NCBI RefSeq assembly: GCF_040807025.1
Contig: NC_090968.1
Coordinates: 496,001 to 560,000, forward strand
Source of the DNA: Struthio camelus
Taxonomy: Eukaryota; Chordata; Aves; Struthioniformes; Struthionidae
Reading direction: 5' to 3'
DNA: 64,000 bases
The notes below the pieces were generated by a model. That model was not told where the DNA came from. It worked only from the letters and a program-made list of their open reading frames with translations, and made no database searches. Shown here piece after piece: positions 10,303-22,410 of this stretch; position 1 is the first letter of the stretch, and every line of letters begins with the position of its first letter. The position numbers and the translations under genes are program-made.

Positions 10303-11937
10303 CCTGCAGTTGTTGATATTCAACTCTCAGAACAAGCCTGAGTTCTACCGGACGGAGGTGACGCCGCACTGCAAGCTCAAAAGCTTCCTGGTCTTGGGAG
10401 GTGCACAGACAGTGTATTCAGAGTGAGCAAGCAGGTAGATCTTCCTTTAAAAAGCAGAACCACTCAGAATTCACTGAGCTCAAGGGGAGGTCCTTGCCAC
10501 CTCCCTCTGGTCTGCAGGAAACACATCTGGCTGCCCTTAGACAGTTCTCGGCCGTCCTGGATATCCCACCTCAGCTATTCATGCCTCAGCTAGGCATTAC
10601 CTCCCCCCACTCCCCAGGAGCCCTCTCCTCCAGGCTTCTCCTCCTTCTTCCTAAGTGCTGGCTAATTCCACAGATTCATGCCTTGCTTCTGCCTCCCTTT
10701 ATGGTACCTACGATGACTTCTCTGAAGTTCTGGGGCCGCCTTTATACAGTCGCAGTTACCAAGCCACGTGCAGGATTTTCCCCTAACTGCAGCCTGTTCC
10801 CTTTACAGCCACATACAGTCGTGTGCTCTACAGGCCCTCAAGCTGACAGCGCGCCAGAGAGAGCGCACCTGAACCCTTGGAGGAGGTGAGGCACGTTTGG
10901 CTCCCCCACCCGCACGGCCCCCAGCAGAGGAGCCCATGGAGGTAGGTGCCACCCACCCTCGCCCCTCACCCCACGAGCGGCAACACAGGCAGAGGGAAGG
11001 GGCTTGCTCTTCTTGCGCTGAGAGGGGCCATCGCACTGCCGCCAACGCCAAAAGGTTCGTCACCTCTCCACCAATCCTTTGAAAAGGGTGAGGGTCAGAG
11101 CTGCCAGGGGCAGGGCAGGGCTTGTGGACTTCTGCTGCAATTTGGCTGGGCGGCAGGGCACATACTCCTGCTGGGCTCACTTGGCTGACAGGCATGCTGT
11201 GCATCTGTGGCCAGTGCCGTGTGTGTAGCAAGAGGCTGCAGGGGTCTCCAGGAGTGCTGAGAGACCTCGTTGCCTCTTCCTCGGAGTGCACTTGCAGCTG
11301 TGGTGAGCTGCACTTGGAACTATGCTGCAGGCTGGGCTGTGCAAGGAAGCAGAGGTGGTCAGTGGGGTTTTGGGAAGTGCTGAGTCCCAAGCAGCAAGGG
11401 CATGCTTTTGAAGAGGGCAAGGAGAAAGGGCAGGGTGCCCAAGAATGGCAAGGATGCCCACGTTCCCCGGGGGCAGCATGTTGGTTCCTGAGCTTTCTGG
11501 CAGCTCCCAGTTCGTAAAGGAAGAGTTGCTCTGAGAACTGTCTGAATGCATGCTCCCCCAGCCTCCTGTGCTCTGCTGATGCGGCTGGTACTGGTGCAAA
11601 GAGGGACCTCTTCCTTTCCGGAGGAAGGAGGGAGGCAGATGTCGGCAATTCCTAGGCAGTTCCTGAGCCGGGACATTTTTCAATGTCTTTCCTTCCTCTC
11701 TTGCTGAGTTAGGAGGAGACTGACCCATGACACCTCCCTGTCATGGGAGGGCACCGAGGCCTTCCTGGGTGATAGGCACCAGTGCCTGTGTTCTTTCTTC
11801 TCATCCTGAAAGCAGCCTCGTGTGGGTTTCTGTGCCAATGGCTCTTCTGCACCGCTGCCTGCACCATAGTCCGCCCTCCACACTGCCCTCCGCAGTCTTC
11901 CCAGGAAGGGCAATGATCTCGGCCTCTCTTTCTGCAG
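10303..11937. other. 5' flank and probable first intron of the TOPORS-like gene
   Basis: No other gene is seen here. The interval ends in a pyrimidine-rich tract and CAG at 11937, a good 3' splice site, with an in-frame TGA at 11914 just before it. Long antisense frames (for example 10803-11648) have no recognisable domains. Counterparts are 30654-32288 and 47157-48791. Confidence 0.5.
10936..10941 (+). other. Candidate two-codon first exon of the TOPORS-like gene
   Basis: ATGGAG is followed directly by a strong donor (GTAGGTG). The main TOPORS-like exon at 11938 has no ATG between its acceptor and the RING domain, and it begins in phase 0, so a Met-Glu mini-exon would join in frame. A TATA-like CTTTATACAG lies about 200 bp upstream (near 10740). 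Counterparts are 31287-31292 and 48153-48158 (minus strand). This is inference from signals only; other upstream exons are possible. Confidence 0.3.
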
Positions 11938-13602
11938 CGGAGTGCAGCATCAGCAGCTGAGGCACCTGCAACGGATGGCAGCTCCTTACCCTCAGCTCCC
12001 CCCAGCCCTCTGCAGCAGACAACACCAAGACCTGCAGCTCCAGACGCTACGTGTCCCATCTGCCTGGACACCTTGGACAACGTGGCCTACATAAAACCTT
12101 GCTTCCATAAGTTTTGCTTTAGTTGTGTGTTCCGGTGGTCGAAAACAAAGGCCGAATGCCCGCTGTGCAAGCAGGCTTTCCGATCAATTCTGCACACAGT
12201 GGTGGCAGAAGATGACTACCAGGAGCATGTCATCAGGCCCCCCGAAGATGGTTCTGTTGCCAGCCATCAGCAACGGAGAGCTCCTCACCGCCCTGCCATC
12301 CGGAGGCGCCGTCACCCTGCAGCTCACCCGCAGCAGCCTTCCCCTTCTCCTCAGATGCGACCCTCTCCGCAGAACAGCAGCAGGCTGGAGGGGACCCGGA
12401 GGCACACCAGGCAGAGGCAGAGAGAGGGAGGGCTGCTGGAGCCACGCCAGAGGCTGTCCCCACAGAGGCAGGCCAGGGCTGACAGGAGACCTCAGGGGCA
12501 TGCGGCAGCGACGGAGGAGGAGACGCTGAACTTCCGCCGCTCTCTGTACCGCACAGGGATGCGCGTGCAAAGGGCTCCCGATGGCGGCCACCCCCAGGAC
12601 ATCTCGGCAGACTTCTGCCGCAGCCCGGCCAGCATTCAGAGACTGCTGCCCTGGCTGCAGCGGGAACTGAGAGTCCACCAGACATTGCTAACTGTCACGG
12701 AGCTCATTGTCCTGACAAACCTGAGGAGGTACGACCTGGACAGTCAGGCCTTTGCTGAGGACTTAGAGCTGCTTCTGCTGAGTCGCACCGAGCAGTTCCT
12801 CCACGAGCTCATCAGCTTTGCCCGCTGCTCGTGCAGCATGGAGACCTACGACCAGCAGGCCATGTATGGCTACCGTGCTCCCAGCCGGCACGAAGGAAGC
12901 CCCTCAGCCTCATTGAGCCTGGCAGCTGCTGCAGGGACGGCCCGGACTCCTGTGCCAGCCCAGAGCCCATCCCGAGCTAGTAGCCCTGGGCTCACGGAGC
13001 TTCCTGGCCCCTCGTACGCCATCCCCCACGAGCTTGCCGCAGCCACACAGTCTGCCCAGCAGCCGCGGCGAAGCTCTGATGATGGGGCAGCTCGAGCAGG
13101 AGGAGAAGCCTGGAGAGAGTTGCTGGCTCCTGCCGACCCCCAGGACAGTGACTCCTCGTCAGACAGTTGTGTCCTTGTAGGGTCCTGGAAGCCCTGGGCA
13201 GAGGGAAGCCCTGAATGCATTGTGCTCTCCTCAGACTCAGAGCACTCAGCCGCGGCAGAGGAAAAGGAAGCTGGGCAGAATGAGCAGCCGCTCCATGGGT
13301 CCAGCCGGAGCTGCAGCAAAGCCAGCGGGAGCTGCTTGCCCAGCTCCGCCATGCCGAAGGAAACTGGCTGGAGCTGCCGCGGCTGCTGCCCCACTGCCCC
13401 CAGGGAGGAGACAGAGCCCCGGCAGGGGCAGGTGGAGGATGTGGCTGGTTGCTCTGTGCAGGGCTGCAGCCAGATCCCCTTTGCTCCTGGCAGCGGCAGG
13501 CAATGCTCACCCGGGAGTCCCCGGCTGCCCAGAAAGAGGAGGGCAGGCAGCCCCGAGGCCTGTACCCAGCCCAGCAAGAGGCAGGCATGGCCTCAGCGTT
13601 AG
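11938..13602 (+). CDS. TOPORS-like: TOPORS-like RING E3 ubiquitin/SUMO ligase, main coding exon (copy 1)
   Basis: The exon opens after acceptor TTTCTGCAG and encodes 554 residues to the TAG at 13600-13602. Residues 39-77 form a complete C3HC4 RING: Cys39, Cys42, Cys55, His57, Cys60, Cys63, Cys74 and Cys77. The segment around HKFCFSC and KAECPLCKQ closely follows vertebrate TOPORS. A Pro/Arg-rich linker follows, then the conserved TOPORS core (about 195-300, NFRRSLYR to ISFAR). A Ser/Asp stretch has a SUMO-interaction motif (residues 427-435, CIVLSSDSE). TOPORS is a nuclear dual E3 for ubiquitin and SUMO that binds p53 and topoisomerase I; human TOPORS is about twice as long. The long Arg/Ser-rich C-terminus is absent, so this is a shortened paralogue. 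It lacks VLFG in the core, which TOPORS has. The start codon must lie in an upstream exon. Confidence 0.88.
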   Translation, partial: RSAASAAEAPATDGSSLPSAPPSPLQQTTPRPAAPDATCPICLDTLDNVAYIKPCFHKFCFSCVFRWSKTKAECPLCKQAFRSILHTVVAEDDYQEHVIRPPEDGSVASHQQRRAPHRPAIRRRRHPAAHPQQPSPSPQMRPSPQNSSRLEGTRRHTRQRQREGGLLEPRQRLSPQRQARADRRPQGHAAATEEETLNFRRSLYRTGMRVQRAPDGGHPQDISADFCRSPASIQRLLPWLQRELRVHQTLLTVTELIVLTNLRRYDLDSQAFAEDLELLLLSRTEQFLHELISFARCSCSMETYDQQAMYGYRAPSRHEGSPSASLSLAAAAGTARTPVPAQSPSRASSPGLTELPGPSYAIPHELAAATQSAQQPRRSSDDGAARAGGEAWRELLAPADPQDSDSSSDSCVLVGSWKPWAEGSPECIVLSSDSEHSAAAEEKEAGQNEQPLHGSSRSCSKASGSCLPSSAMPKETGWSCRGCCPTAPREETEPRQGQVEDVAGCSVQGCSQIPFAPGSGRQCSPGSPRLPRKRRAGSPEACTQPSKRQAWPQR

Positions 13603-16600
13603 GAAGGAGAGAGGAAGATGGCCAGGAAGCAGAGACGAGAGCAGCCAGAGAAGCCTGTGGCAATGGCGGCTAGGTAAGAAGACCGAAAGAAGTGGAAAAC
13701 GGGCTGGACTGCTGCCCTCCAAGGGTTGTCTTCAGTGGTACAAGGTCTGGCAGTCAGCTGACTGTGAGTAGTGGCCTCCTTGGGAGAAGGTAGCAATGCT
13801 AGGGCAAAGACTGGTTCAGGTGTTCTTAATGAGGCGATGGAGGGCTCTCGGGGCAAGCTTGGAGTAGGAGTTGGACTAGACGCTGGCAGATGCAGGGCCC
13901 ACACGGATGAGGAAGTCTGTCAGTCCCCCCAGCAGTTATTCTAGGAGATGGCTGTCTGAAAGCACCTTTGGCAGGACACTGCGGGGCCAGGTTTGTATAA
14001 AGACCAGTGCAATCCAGCTGGTTGCCGTGACAAATGCTGAGGAGAGTGAAGGGGTCCCTCGTGACTCACTTGCCTTCTGTCACCCTCTGCTCTCCCTTGG
14101 CAGGCAAGGAAGTGGTGGGTTTTCCGCACAGACCTGAGGTGCACCGAGCCCCTCTCCTTGTGTGTGTGTGGGCCTCCCACCAAAATGCCTGAGCTCCCCT
14201 GCAGCTGTTCCCCAAATGGCCCTGTCTGGGCTGGAGAACGGGGAGGCATAAAACTCCCCAGCATACACTTCTGGGGAGGAACCCTCTCAGCTTCCCCTCT
14301 GCTGGAAAAGTGGCTTGCCTCCGTGTTTCTGCTCCTTTCGCTCTCACCCCACCTGCTCTAGGGGCTTTTAATCTCCTTGCGTGCCTTACTTCTCCCCCTT
14401 TGCGTTGCTGGCGTGCAGTGCTAACCACGGTGTTGGAGCGGGTGCCACCTTCCAGGTAAGAAGCTGGCCCTGGGGTTTTTCACCAGTGCTGCTGCTGGCT
14501 AAGGAGCTCGTCACCTGAACGCACTTAAGGCACCTGGGATGTGAGCTGCTGGAGAGCTGCCAGAGCTCAGGATGCAAGAAGACTGGCTTGAATTGTCTAG
14601 CTCTCCTCAGCTTGGAGGCAGAGCTAGCCCTGCCAGGACATGGCTTCCAGGCTGACAACCCTGCTTTGAAGCTTCTTTGAAGCAGGAGCAAAATCATTTC
14701 TGGGAGGTGTGTCACATTCCGCATGTCCGATGGCTGCTGAGGACCGGGCTGCAGCAGTGGTGAGCGTAGCTGTGGCTGTGGGGGTTGGCAGGGCTGAGCA
14801 ATGCAGCCTCTGGCCTCTCTCCCCAGGCCCCCTGCAATGAGGTGAGGAACTGCTCACTGAGGTGAGCCCATCTCCATGCTTGTGCCTCAGGGGGCATGTT
14901 ATTCCCAGCTCACAGAGGCCTTCAGCTTTCCCACATGTTAACTTAGGAGTTAACATCTCTGCCTGAAAGCAAACCCTGGGACTGCAACCTTGGCTAGGTT
15001 TTGGTAGGAACAACGGGAACTCCCAGCTCGATACAAAGGGAGGCACTCCCAGCGCAGCACCCTAAGCCCAGGCTGACGGAGGCAGGCTCTCTTGTGCTCC
15101 TGCTTTCTGAGCCAGGGACTCTGGGGTCCTTGGCTGCACAAAGGCACAGCTCCAGCTGAAGTGGTGCCGGTTAGACTCGCCAACCCAGCAGCCACTGTGT
15201 GCTCCGGCTTCCCTAAAACACAGGCGGCATCTCCCCTTCCTCCTCTCGCAGCTCTTCCAGAGAACACTTGTGCGCAACTAGCTTTCAGGACTGGTCTCTG
15301 ATGTCCTATGGCTCCCTGTCAGCGTGAGTCAGAGAGGATTTGGGGCAAACTCCCGTCCTCAGGCTTTTCCCTTAGCCAGCACCAGGCAACACCATGCCGA
15401 GATGAGATTTCCCTCACTTGTCTATCGAGATATATTTCTCTGGAGTCACGAGAGTGATAACAGGAGTGCAGTGAGAAATTAAATAATAACACAAGCTTGT
15501 TCTTCCAGGAAAAAAGTATTGCCTACTCACCCGCAGGATTCCGCAGAGGCGCCAAAACCTCGTCCAGCTGAGATGCTGGGGAAGCTTCACCTACAGGCAC
15601 ACCTGCAATCAGAGAGGAGATTTGCTTCCCTTCTATACCATGACATACGTCTTTTGAGCCAGCATCGGGATTACAGAGGGGGAAAAGAAACGCTTAAAAA
15701 GAGACAAAGCTTGTCCTTGCCAGCAAAAAAAGTCTGACTCCTTACCAGTGGCGTCCTGCAGAGGCTCCCTTACCTCTCCCAGCTGAGCAGCTGGGTACGC
15801 AGTGTCCACGGGCACATCGGTAAGCAGACACGGAGCAGCAGAACTGCGCTGGGCCGACAGTGAACACCCAGGGACTGGCTGAGGCCCAGAGGGGAGAAAT
15901 GACCGTCCCCACACTTGCCTGCCTGCAGTGCGCTGGAGCTGGGAGAGAACCCAGGAGTTTGGACTCCCAGTCAGCCCTTCCCCTGCTCTACGCCAATGAC
16001 CCCTGCCTTTCCGCTTCCCACACGTTCCGAGTCCCAGAGCACCTCGCCAGAGCAGGAGAGACTTCCAGTCTCTACCATTTCTCACTGCTGAGGACTTGCC
16101 TTTGCAATCTTGAGATCACGCCTAATTCAAGAAACTTTATTTTGAAGTGCCAAAATTCCTTCTGGAAACAACCACACAAAGCTCTGGAGCCCTCAGGACA
16201 CATCAGCACATTAGCCCCACTGAGCTTCCTTTCTTTTGCTTGAACCAAAAGAACTAACTGCAGCGGCAGGTTATTCTTTCTTAGGCAAAGCTGCAGCACA
16301 AGCACCTCACCCGTGTTTCTCCCAGTGCCTTATAGGCAGCAGAGGGATGCTGAAGCAGGAGAATAAGGAGCTGGAGAATAAGTTCCATGTTTGCAGAGTG
16401 CTCTCCAGTGGCTCTCCCTCTCCCTGCCACGGGGCTCCTCAGCCCTTCTCTTCACCAGGGAAGCTCAGCTCAGGGGCTGTGTGGTGTCTCGTAAATGCTC
16501 GCCCATCTCTCACAGACTTTTCAGCACTCTTGCCGGCAACAAGGGACTCACTAGAACAGCAGAGGCGGCGCATCCACAGCAACAGCTCTACACCTCCCCC

Positions 16601-16824
16601 CTTCCCCACTCTTGGCACTGAATCGGGAAAGCATCCGAGTTCCTCTGCTCAACAGAGGCAAGGGCAGCCCCCCTCGCAACCTGGCCAAATGGTCCTTCCC
16701 AGAGACACGGCTGGCCGCAGGGGCACCTCCCTCCCAGGGCTCCCCTCCACCTCCACGGCACGATGGAGAACACAGCCTGCAAACGGATCCCACCGCTCCT
16801 GCCAAGGCTCTTTTGAGAATGTAG
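13603..16824. other. 3' flank of the TOPORS-like gene: no gene recognised
   Basis: No convincing coding frame or RNA gene is seen. A weak CR1-like remnant (GTTGGACTAGACG, near 13880) is present. A short coiled-coil-like frame at about 16349-16399 (MLKQENKELENKF) has no clear splice context. Counterparts are 33954-37175 and 42255-45476. Confidence 0.5.
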
Positions 16825-17110
16825 GGTAGTTACAGTGATAGGATGCTGTTAGGATAGCTAGCGTAGAGTTGGTTATCATAGTCTTAGCGTGTAGTTACTT
16901 ACAGTATTCTTAGAGCAGTTGGAGTATCCTTAGGTCATTGTAATTTCTCTAAGGGTAGGAGACAGCTAGTCTGCCTGGCTATACTTAGGGCAGTTATTAT
17001 AGTTATCATATAGTTACCATTAGCATTATTACTTATAGTTAGAGTTAGTTAGAGTTACTGTTCGTAGTTATCCTTAGGCCATAGTAATTCTTGCTGGAGG
17101 GTAGTTAATG
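16825..17110. repeat. AT-rich, TTAG-rich low-complexity block (copy 1)
   Basis: This contains degenerate repetition of TAGTTA, TTAGAGT and CTTAGG words, unlike the GC-rich flanks. It looks like a decayed short tandem repeat; similarity to telomeric TTAGGG is only superficial. The inversion break of the third locus falls inside it (unit position 16868). Confidence 0.55.
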
Positions 17111-20100
17111 TTAGAGGAGAGTATTAGGATGGTTTCAGATAGCTAGCCTGGCAGGAGGCTAGCTCCCCCACTCCCCACCAGCTGGGGCACAGCAAGCTCA
17201 TGGGCTTGCACTTTAGGTGCAGTAGCTAACTCCTAAGAGAGGAACTGTCTGCACAGGCAGGACAAGAAGAAAAAAGCTTAATCCCTACGTTGCAGCCGAT
17301 AGAGGAAAATCGGAGTGCTGGCTGCTTTTTGGAAGAAGGCGTCAGAAACATAATTAACACGAGAGTTCCTCAGCAGGAGGTGATCACAGTGTTACCCTCA
17401 CAGGGCATGTCTCCCCACAGCTGCTGCGGCGTTGTTTCCCACACCATCTTCCTGCAGAAGGAAGACCCTTGACTCGCACCCGAAAAACATGCCACTGAAA
17501 AGGAATCCTAGGAGAAAGCAGCAGAAATACGCTTAAGCATCCCAGCTGCCAAGTCTTTCAGGTGACAAAGTTCATCTGAGGAACACCCCATACCTGCCAC
17601 TTTGGGGGCAGCATGGTTTTGCCCACCCCCCTCCTGAATGGGGGCAAGACAGGACAACCCAGCAAAACCACATCGCCTTCACTAACAACAGCTTGCAAGC
17701 CCCTGAGGAAAAGCTGCCCCTCAAAACAACTCCTGTTTTAACAGGTCACAGGGTTAAACACCTTCCTCCCCTAAAGACATTACAAAGCCATTGGCTGCCG
17801 TCCCTTGCCCAAGAGGAACTGCACAGCTTCTGCTGGCAAGCAGGTATCAGAAATCCAGGCAGACAACACAGCTCTGCCCTGTGAGCTTCCAGCCCTGATC
17901 CCACCCACCAAACATGGGGGAGCTACAAACCCCCCCGGGCCCTGCCCCGGACACTTCACAGCTACAGAACTGCCCCACTTCTCTCATTTCGGCAAGGCAT
18001 CTGTTACTGTTCAGGAGTTCCTCTCACCCGTGTGAAATGACACGGGTTTGTCTCTGGAGACACAATCTGCCTACTTGCCCAGAAAAAACCCACAGCCGCT
18101 TCCATTCAGTCACTGTGGAATTTCCAAATGAATGCAAAACAGAGGGAGAACTTTCCTCTCTCTCGGTTTCCCAGCCCACTTGCCCTCTCAGCTGGTACAT
18201 CAAGAACAGGACGAGATGCCTGTGGGCTTTCTCTAAGAGCTTAGGCTCAGTAGTACAGATTAAGGCCTCATGAGGAGGAGGTCCAGTTCCCTTTTCCGGG
18301 CGGAACAACCCACTCCGGAACAGAGATGTCTTTGTAACGCCTCCTTTGTAGCGCCGCCTTCTGATGTCTTTGCGCCTTCCCTTCTTCCGGCAGAGAGTGG
18401 CTGCTTAAAACAAAACCAAAGCAAAAAAGCACCCCACTCATTCATCTCCCTGTTTTGGGCCAAAAGAGCTGCAGAAGGATCAAAGGACACCGAATGGCTG
18501 CGCAATAAAGCATCAGAGGATATTCACTGCAGGGGAAGTAAAGCATCTAGGGGGCCAAAACACCCAAACCTTAACTTTACATGCACAAATGACAGGCTGT
18601 GACCTAGTGGTTATTGGCCAGGGAGACCCAGCCAGTCAAGCAGAGCGCTCCATGAAAGCACGTGCTCCTTGCTTTGCCGAGGTCAAAAGGAGGAAAGCAA
18701 ATGCAAGAAGAAAAGGGACAGAGAATCAGGCAAGGAACCGCATTAGGCCCTTCCACAGATTCACGGTGTGCCTGAGTGGGTGCCCCTCTGCAAGCACAAA
18801 TACAGGAAAGGCCCTTGGGCTACTGCCTCTGGCAGGGGAAGCTCCCAGGCCACAGCCTGCTGGAAGAATGCTCGGAGGAAAAAAAAAGAAAACATCAGTA
18901 TATAGTGCCCTCTTCTGATCCTCCTTCCTAGACAGCTGCTGTTCAACACTGCCCAAGAGAGTGCCAGTGTGAACCAACAGCTCGTTTGACCCAGTGGACC
19001 CCGCTGCTCCTGCTCTGGAAAGCTGTTGGTGTAATCGTCTTCCCCACCTCGGCATCAATGGCAAAGACATCTAAGGAAGCCAGGTTAGCTAGAGATTTGT
19101 GTTACGCCAGCTAACACATGCAGAAATGCTTGCTAACGCTGCAGAGCTGCAATAATTTGGAAGCTCTAACAGTGGGAGGTGCCAGGAGGAGAGTTACAAA
19201 GCTCTTGGAAGAACGCAATGCCCTCCGTGGACAGCACGCTTCCGCTTCAGCTGTCAGGCTGCTACTAGGAAGCCCCTCCCCGACAGTCTGCCCTCAGGTC
19301 AAAAGCCTAGCTTTACTGATTGCTCTCTAAAGGCAGTTCCTTTGTGCCAGGGGCCACCACGTACTTCACAGCAAAGCTTTGGCTCTGAATATACTGGGGA
19401 GTTGGCACAACCCAGGCATCCAAGACCCTGCAAGGAGGGCTCATGCTACGGCCTGACATAGGCTGGGAGCAGCACCATGAGGCTAAAGGGAGAGCAACCC
19501 ATACGCCCCATCCTCAAGGACAAAAAGGATGAGGTCTGCTATCCTTGCAGGTTTTTAAGGAACTGCTTGTTAACACCACATAAGACCCAAGTGCTTTGGA
19601 ATTAAGTAAATCCTTGCTCAGGAACCAAAACAACCAATAGGCATGGCAGGGATTGAACTGCCAAGCCGGAAGGTCCAAATACATCGGCTCACTCAAGCAG
19701 CCTTGGAAGCGGATGCAGCAGCAGCCGCACTGCTGAGGCTCTTGTGCATCCCGGTGCAATTCAGGGCATGCCCGCATCGTGACGGAGGAAGGATGAGCAC
19801 TCTCACTGTCGGTTAGGTAACTGCCTTGCTCATAAGCATGTGAATTAATGAATCATCGAGTTAACAAATCAGTGAACTAGCTAATTAAGTAACTACAGAA
19901 TTAATGACTTAGGCTAGTCTGCACAGAAAGGATTCACTCTTTCTTTGCTTTTGGGGTTTTTTTTCTTTTTTACCTAATAAGCTCATAAGACTAAAGTTGG
20001 TTTCACAAAGTACGCTGTCCTGTAAATTTGAGAGATCACAACGTGACACACAGATCCGCCTTTTCCTGGGAGAGACCTACAACCAACACTCAGGGTAGCC

Positions 20101-20351
20101 CATGCTCATTGTGCTTTAAAGGCACCCAAGCCAGTATGGTGATAAGAGACTCTGTACCTGACCAGATCATTTCGCAGTGGGCCCCAAGCATCACCACATT
20201 GATGTCTGCACTGACAGATGGGAAAGTGTTCGGAGAAAAACCACGAGTCAGCTTTCAAGCACCATTAGATGTATGGGGCTCTCAGGTTATGAGGGACAAC
20301 GCAGACAGATTCCTCATACGCACTGGCTGAGTAGGAAGCGTCAACTCGGAC
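17111..20351. other. Unit right end: no gene recognised
   Basis: Only short frames are present and none resembles a known protein. The longest near the end (20028-20330, 100 codons) is open in copy 2 as well but has no domain. An AT-rich patch with a T-run lies near 19840-19970. Counterpart: 37462-40702. This part is missing from the inverted segment. Confidence 0.5.
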
Positions 20352-22254
20352 AAAGAGGCCTTCTGACTATCATGTGAAAGTTGACGAGGACTGGAGCACG
20401 GCATCTGCTGGGGCTTTAACTGCAAGACTCCACACTGGACCAAGTTAGTCATTTTGCAAGAAGGGATGCTGCTCCTGCCTCACAAGCAGAGCTTGTCATT
20501 TTGTACCACCCAACAGCCTTTCCTCAGATTCCAGGATCTACCCCAAAATAATTACAAAACTCATAGCTTTGCATAACAATGGCACAGACATGTGAAAAAA
20601 GTACTTGTCAACTACCACGTAAATAACAAACAGTGAAAAGAGGAAAAAAACCCAGCTCATGGGGACAATAGCAAATGTGTGCACATGACATTCTGACAAA
20701 CTGCTGGCTAGAGAAGAAAATTGTTTGCCAGCAATCCAATTACACCTGACCTCCCTGCAGGGGACGATTCAGGACACCTGCAACAGTTCCATGCCTTCAG
20801 CTTTCTAGAGAAGCTCCAGAGAAGACACGAACCTGATCTAAACAAGGGAACTTGGCTTGTCCCGAAAAGGTGCAATTTGCTTACTTGCTTTGGAAGCTCT
20901 GCCATCATAAACAAACAAACAAAATACCATACACACCCCCCCAAACAGTTACAAAGGGATTATTTAAGAGTCTTGCCTAAAGTCTGCATTAATTTAAGAC
21001 CAGGGCACCCAAAGGTGCACACAGAATTTGTCACTCACCATTACTGCAAACAGCCAGAGACACTACAAAGGTCAGCCCGAGGAGAAGAGGGTTAAGTAAC
21101 AATACCCACTCTTGACCAGAGAGACTGTTGTTCTGTCCTTCTTTACCAAACACTTGGTGCGTTAGAAGCTGTTTGATCACACAGGGCAAGACCCATTTTC
21201 TCCTCGTGATTCAGAAGGGAACAGGGGAGTCTTGGCTTTCCTAAAGCAGCCATAGCCAGGAAACACTGATGCACAGAAGGCAGAAGCAAGGAAACGTGAA
21301 CCCCTGCTTAGCTAGCTCCGTCTCCAGCAGCAATGCACACCTCGAGCAGAGGGTTTTGCTCTGTCTTTACCATTTGGGTTTAAGCAAGGGCCTGGGCGAA
21401 AGGAATTAAGGACATTTGTGTCGAGGAACATTGGAAACAAAGGGAAGAAAACGGGCCCTAACCTGTAAAGGGTTTGAAAAAGTTCTTGATGCAAAGGAGA
21501 GCAACGGGCTTGAGCTGGCTTCAACCCACGTATTCCTTCCTGGCGACTGGGGAGGCCCAGCGTTGTGACAGTGAGCCCATGATAGTAATGGGTAAAGGGG
21601 ATCACATTGGTGTTGTGATGGAACTGTATAATGCAACTGCTAGAGTTTGTGAAGTGTACACTTGCATTGTGGTTTCAGACTGTTGCTGTATCACTCTGCT
21701 AAATCAGACATCCCATGTAGCATCAAATACCTCGAAAGGAAACTGTTATGGGGATGGGAGCTCTCACAGCTCCAGGCCTTTCTGCCCCTGTCGCGCTACA
21801 ACACTGGCTGAAAGCACCACTCCGTTTCCCCCGGAGGGTGGCAAACAGCTCCCGCGCCCAGCTCAGGTTTCGGGGGCCAGTTCCCTTCCAGCGACTCCCA
21901 CAGGGGAGCCCAGCAGAGCGGGGCCCAGCGGCAGCAGCCTTTCCTGGCGGAGGCTCCGCTGGAGGACAACTCCCACTGCCCCGGGGCCGGCCTCACGCTG
22001 CTGGGGCGAGGGCAGGAGCCGGAGCCGCCCGCGAGGCCGCGTGTGGAGAGAGCAGAGAGCTCGGAGCTGTGACGTGCGGGTCTGCGGGGGACCGGCCTCG
22101 GGCGGCGGTGGGGAGGGCAGTGGCACCTGGCGCTGCAGGGCCCCGGGCCTGGGCTGCTGAAGAGAAGGAAGGGGAGGCCCAGGTAATGAGAAGCTCCTGT
22201 GTGTCTTCGGCCTTGCGGCTGAGGAAGTAAAAGGGGGTGATTGTGGTGGTGCTG

Positions 22255-22410
22255 ATGAGGGGCCTGGAGGACATCCCCTGTCTGGAGATGGTCAGCAAGA
22301 GCATGCTGGTGCTGGCCAAAGTGGTGCATGAGCTGAAGGGCAAGGACCTGGGCTCCGCTTTCAGGGACACTGCCAAGTGCAAAGACCATGGCGGGGCACG
22401 GTGGCCCTCA
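22255..22410 (+). pseudogene. Coding-like relic, copy 2
   Basis: This is the second-copy counterpart of 1905-2060 with the same protein reading. Copy 3 lacks it because of the inversion break at 42211. Confidence 0.3.

Larger units (their letters stand above)
1..20351. repeat. 20.35 kb tandem segmental duplication, copy 1
   Basis: The sequence starting at base 1 begins again at 20352 and at 40703, giving a period of 20,351 bp. Offsets between matching landmarks in copies 1 and 2 change only by small indels: 20351, then 20350 (one C lost in the C-run near 590), 20353 (three extra C near 22550), 20352 (one G lost near 27617), and 20351 from about 28464 onward. Only scattered substitutions separate the copies, so they are recent or being homogenised. 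Copy 1 starts at the window edge, so the array may extend further left. Confidence 0.97.

Noticed and set aside
10803..11648. Minus-strand frame of 281 codons upstream of the TOPORS-like exon
   Set aside because: No recognisable domain; it lies across the probable first intron and has repetitive Ser/Pro/Cys composition.
16825..17110. Interstitial telomeric repeat
   Set aside because: TTAG words are common but no run of TTAGGG is present; it fits a degenerate AT-rich simple sequence better.
19640..19700. tRNA-like T-arm (GTTCAATCC type B-box on the minus strand)
   Set aside because: No matching A-box, anticodon arm or acceptor stem could be built around it, so it is not called a tRNA or tRNA-derived SINE.
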